Part shown: positions 61,063-64,000 of the stretch, one piece after another
Layout of the letters: every line of letters starts with the position of its first letter
Numbering within the stretch: position 1 is the stretch's first letter
Assembly: GCA_022641835.1 (NCBI GenBank)
Contig: CP048717.1
Location: forward strand, 186,001-250,000
Length of the DNA stretch: 64,000 nt
DNA from: Petasospora fabianii
Lineage: Eukaryota > Ascomycota > Saccharomycetes > Phaffomycetales > Wickerhamomycetaceae
Reading direction: 5' to 3'
Made by a program: the position numbers and the translations under genes
Notes under the pieces: generated by a model
Database searches by the model: none
What the model saw: only the letters and a program-made list of their open reading frames with translations
Told to the model about the DNA's origin: nothing

Positions 61063-62072
61063 TGTGTGTGGGTTGTATGTAGTTTATGGAAACTACGGTG
61101 TGAAGTGGGGAGGGGAAAAGAAGAAACAGTTAGGAGCCAGAGACTAAGTTTTGTTTTCAACCCCTCTTATCAGTGTGCCTATCTCGGGAACCTGCAAGAC
61201 ACTCAACTGCTTATGTGACGGGTGTACTTTTATCACGTAAGGTGTGGAATTTCGTTTTTTGCCCATGTGTCAGATTAACATAGGATTAGCAATACGGGAA
61301 CCCAGCCCAGCCCCGATCCCCACCATCTTAACGGGAAGCGATCCCCATTGGTGATGGTGGTGCTATTACTGCCAGTATTAATAACCTATTACCCAATGTG
61401 GTAGCATCGCCGACAAAGAGAAAGGGTGATGGGACTGAGATGGTGCCACGGATAATGCGGTCTTCACCAAAAACACTAGGTTGCCTCTCTGTACAGAAGC
61501 TACAAAGAGTATAAATGTGACCACTATTATAAGGAGTGTTAGTACAATTGAACTCCTAGCTGAGAATCACTTGTGTAGGTAAGAATCAAATGTCGCTGTC
61601 CTTTCCTAGATCAGTTCGTGGATATAGAATAGTCCTGCATGCCGCGACGTGATAAGCAGAGCCGATAAGCCTCAGGGTGAGGTTTTTACACCTTTGAGGG
61701 TCGAGGTCTACAGGCAAGTCCATCCGCTTGTGTTTAGCGCATTAGTACAGTCTGATCTAATGACCACTATGGTCTGACTCATCATCACCCTGTCTAATAC
61801 TGTTATCATGAGTAGGCATGTTCAAGTGTACTTTTATCTTAGTGCAGCTAGCTGCGAGCAACCATGTACTGGTTTGACAACGGTACCTGGTGGCGGGAGA
61901 TCAGTGGCGGAGGAGTGGGACAATCCGTCAATTGATAAGATCTGCAGCTCAGATAAACAGTCGCCTCGATATCCGGTCAGTCTCGAGTGTGCCTTTTGTA
62001 TTATAAACCCACTTGTTCTCCGGGTCAATCTTGCAATGGCTTGCGTATTGTCAAATCAACAACTGCATAGAC
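61063..62072. promoter_or_regulatory. Divergent promoter of AMD2 and FEN2 with GATA sites
   Basis: GATA-factor sites occur at 61166-61171 (CTTATC), 61651-61656 and 61664-61669 (GATAAG twice within 19 bp), 61934-61939 (GATAAG) and 61952-61957 (GATAAA). Paired GATAAG sites are the classic UAS-NTR of nitrogen-catabolite genes. The pair at 61651 is 404 bp from FEN2 and 589 bp from AMD2. No gene seen. Confidence 0.65.
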
Positions 62073-63596
62073 ATGTCAGCCACTCTGACACCGTTCAAGA
62101 AGGTTAGAAACTTTCTCTGGGGAGAACCCCCAGCAGATCCAAAGGAGGCCAAACTTCTCTTTAAGATCGATTGGTTCGTCCTTTCATATGTCTGTTCAGT
62201 GTACTGGGTCAATTATCTCGATAGATCCAACGTTGCTAATGCCTATGTCTCGGGTATGAAAGAGGACCTCAACATGGCTGGTGACGAGTATAATATCATC
62301 AACACGGTGTTCACCGTTGGATACATTGTCGGTATGATTCCTAACAATCTGATGCTGTTGAAGATTAGACCAAAATACTGGCTCACTTTCTGTTGTGCCG
62401 CTTGGGGAATCTTGACACTTGGTTTGTACAAAGTTCATTCATACAAGCAAATCTGTGCCATCAGGTTCTTCCAAGCGATCTTTGAGTCCTCCACTTTCTC
62501 CGGATCCCACTTGATCTTAGGATCCTGGTATAACTCGGAGGATATTGTCAATGAGGAGACAGGTAAAGTGCAGATGTCCGAATTGGCAAAGAGATCTGCC
62601 GTGTTCACAGGATCAGGGTTGCTGGGTTCGCTTTTCTCCTCTTTCATGCAGGCTGCCATCTACAACAATATGGATGGATATAATGGTCTTGCTGGCTGGA
62701 GATGGTTATTCATCATTGACTTTTTAGTCACAGTGCCAATCTGTCTCTATGGCTTCATCTTCTTCCCCGACACACCAAAAACGTGTAAGGCATTTTACTT
62801 CTCTGAGGAGGAGATTACACTAGCTAGGCTAAGAGTGAAAAACCCAAAGATGAACAGCAAGTTCGACTGGTCTGTGATCAGAAGAGTTATTGGCCGCTGG
62901 CACTGGTGGGCATTTTCCTTCTTGTGGGTTATGGGAGGTGAAAATGAGTCCTTTTGTACAAATTCTCTCTTTGCTCTTTGGCTCAAGTTCAAATCATATG
63001 AAGTGGATGAGATCAACCACTACCCAATGGGGATGTATGGAGTTGGAATTGTGGCCACATTTGGATGTGCACTTTATGTGGACCATACTGGTGGGCGCTA
63101 CCATTGGCATGTGGCCCTTTTTATTGCCAGTGCCCTTCTTATCTCTGCCATCATGCTTCTCTCAAACCCAATGAAACCAAGTGTTCAATTCGCAGCTCAG
63201 TACATCGCTGGTGTATCTTATGCTGGACAAGCCACATTCTTTGCCTGGGCCAATTTGGTCACAAGACATGATCTGCAAGAGCGTGCCGTTGTGCTTGCCT
63301 CGATGAACATGTGGAGTGGTGCAGTAAATGCCTGGTACTCACTCTTGTTGTACAAGGCCACATTTGTTCCAAGATTCAAGGCCGGTGCCATTGCGATGGT
63401 ATGCACTACAGTTATCACTGCAATTACTGCTACCATCATCAGAAGACTGCAATTGAGGGAACAGACAAGTTATGCTGCGCAGTTGACGGATATCAAGATG
63501 GACCCAGAAGCACTGTCCGTTGAGGGCATTGAGCCGAGCAAAGGTACGCCATCCGTCGACGTGAAGGAAAAGGACGATGCTCTGTCTTCCAGCTGA
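62073..63596 (+). CDS. FEN2: Pantothenate/H+ symporter Fen2 (Dal5 family)
   Basis: A 507-residue MFS permease of the Dal5/allantoate family, closest to Fen2, the plasma-membrane pantothenate transporter. The ATG at 62073 is the first in frame. About 12 helices are visible. Near-identical blocks to S. cerevisiae Fen2 (512 residues) include SGMKEDLNM, VGYIVGMIPNNLMLL, AIRFFQAIFESSTFSG, GLAGWRWLFIIDF, WALPF-type loop residues before RRVIGRWHWWAFSFLWVMGGEN, and QERAVVLASMNMWSGAVNAW. The C-terminal tail is acidic. In S. cerevisiae fen2 mutants show nitrogen-regulation defects, which suits the GATAAG sites upstream. Confidence 0.94.
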   Translation: MSATLTPFKKVRNFLWGEPPADPKEAKLLFKIDWFVLSYVCSVYWVNYLDRSNVANAYVSGMKEDLNMAGDEYNIINTVFTVGYIVGMIPNNLMLLKIRPKYWLTFCCAAWGILTLGLYKVHSYKQICAIRFFQAIFESSTFSGSHLILGSWYNSEDIVNEETGKVQMSELAKRSAVFTGSGLLGSLFSSFMQAAIYNNMDGYNGLAGWRWLFIIDFLVTVPICLYGFIFFPDTPKTCKAFYFSEEEITLARLRVKNPKMNSKFDWSVIRRVIGRWHWWAFSFLWVMGGENESFCTNSLFALWLKFKSYEVDEINHYPMGMYGVGIVATFGCALYVDHTGGRYHWHVALFIASALLISAIMLLSNPMKPSVQFAAQYIAGVSYAGQATFFAWANLVTRHDLQERAVVLASMNMWSGAVNAWYSLLLYKATFVPRFKAGAIAMVCTTVITAITATIIRRLQLREQTSYAAQLTDIKMDPEALSVEGIEPSKGTPSVDVKEKDDALSSS

Positions 63597-64000
63597 ATAG
63601 ATAACGAGAGAGCCAGAAAGGACTGCTGGACAGTCGCAATTGATTGATTAGTTGTTTGATCTTGATGATCATCTGTAGCTTTAAGCGATCAAAACTGATA
63701 CGGAAAAATGTATCTTGAGAAGTAATCAACCCTAAAGGTTCGGCTCCATGTTCGGCGTATGGCTGCAGTCAATACAACAATAATCACCACATTATCTAGC
63801 GAGCATCAGCTCACGCAGCAGATTCGTACAGTTGGGTGAGGCTCTATGATGCCTTGTACTAAGCCTCCAACAACATGTGCGGCTCCGTAATCGGTAGTCG
63901 CGGCTCTGATCTCCGCATTTCGCAAAACCTCCTCTCCAACATCGTTATTGCCACACTTTTTTGGTGTTTACACACTCTCTCTTCCATGTCTTATATATAA
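63597..64000. other. Right-edge region after FEN2
   Basis: FEN2 3' region followed by unassigned sequence up to the window edge. A CTCTCT run and a TATATAA word occur in the last 25 bp, so a promoter of a gene beyond the edge is possible. No gene seen. Confidence 0.5.

Overview
The window is a gene-dense stretch of nuclear chromosome from a budding yeast (Saccharomycotina). It holds about 28 protein-coding genes, one spliced U3 snoRNA gene and one tRNA gene. Yeast splice signals (GTATGT or GTAAGT donors, TACTAAC branch sites) are plain in RPL33, U3, POC4 and PSY3. CTG is read as leucine: it encodes the invariant Leu of the kinase HRDLK motif in KIN4, which argues against the CTG-Ser clade. 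A gene for a complex I accessory subunit (NDUFA1 type) argues against Saccharomycetaceae, which lost complex I. Together these point to a Phaffomycetales-type yeast (Cyberlindnera/Wickerhamomyces relatives) or a near group; this placement is inference.

Region 1 (1-18.2 kb) is an ancestral block: KIN4, NDUFA1, RPL33, U3 snoRNA, OSH4/KES1, DFR1, POC4, NOP53, a monocarboxylate-type transporter, a DUF218 protein and PXA1. In S. cerevisiae these genes are split between two duplicated segments (YPL141-147 and YOR233-238), so the window looks like the unduplicated order. RPL33 and U3 share a divergent promoter with Rap1-like and Tbf1-like sites, and NOP53 has a textbook RRPE+PAC pair, so ribosome production is the common theme here.

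Region 2 (18.7-26.3 kb) has an unrecognised 197-residue protein, PAN1 (apparently frame-shifted near its C-terminus), INO4, a YOL107W/TMEM115-type membrane protein (INO4 and YOL107W are also neighbours in S. cerevisiae) and tRNA-Asn(GTT).

Region 3 (26.8-36.3 kb) is the least gene-dense part: a large GPI-anchored yapsin-like protein that has lost one catalytic Asp, a secreted copper amine oxidase with GATA sites upstream, and two long intergenic stretches (2.2 and 1.55 kb).

Region 4 (36.3-57.8 kb) has a serine-rich acidic protein of unknown role, an alpha/beta hydrolase, NCS6, NIP1 (eIF3c), BLM10, a spliced PSY3-like Shu-complex gene, LHP1, SEC59, SLC1 and KRE9.

Region 5 (57.8-64 kb) has a 1.6-kb gene-free stretch, then an AMD2-type amidase and a FEN2-type pantothenate permease facing away from each other across a 1-kb spacer with several GATAAG sites.

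I saw no transposon, virus-like element, CRISPR array or obvious foreign island. The most useful points for follow-up are the pseudo-protease yapsin, the two coding introns that need AAG acceptors, the Blm10 tail change, the PAN1 frame break and the regulatory repeat clusters.
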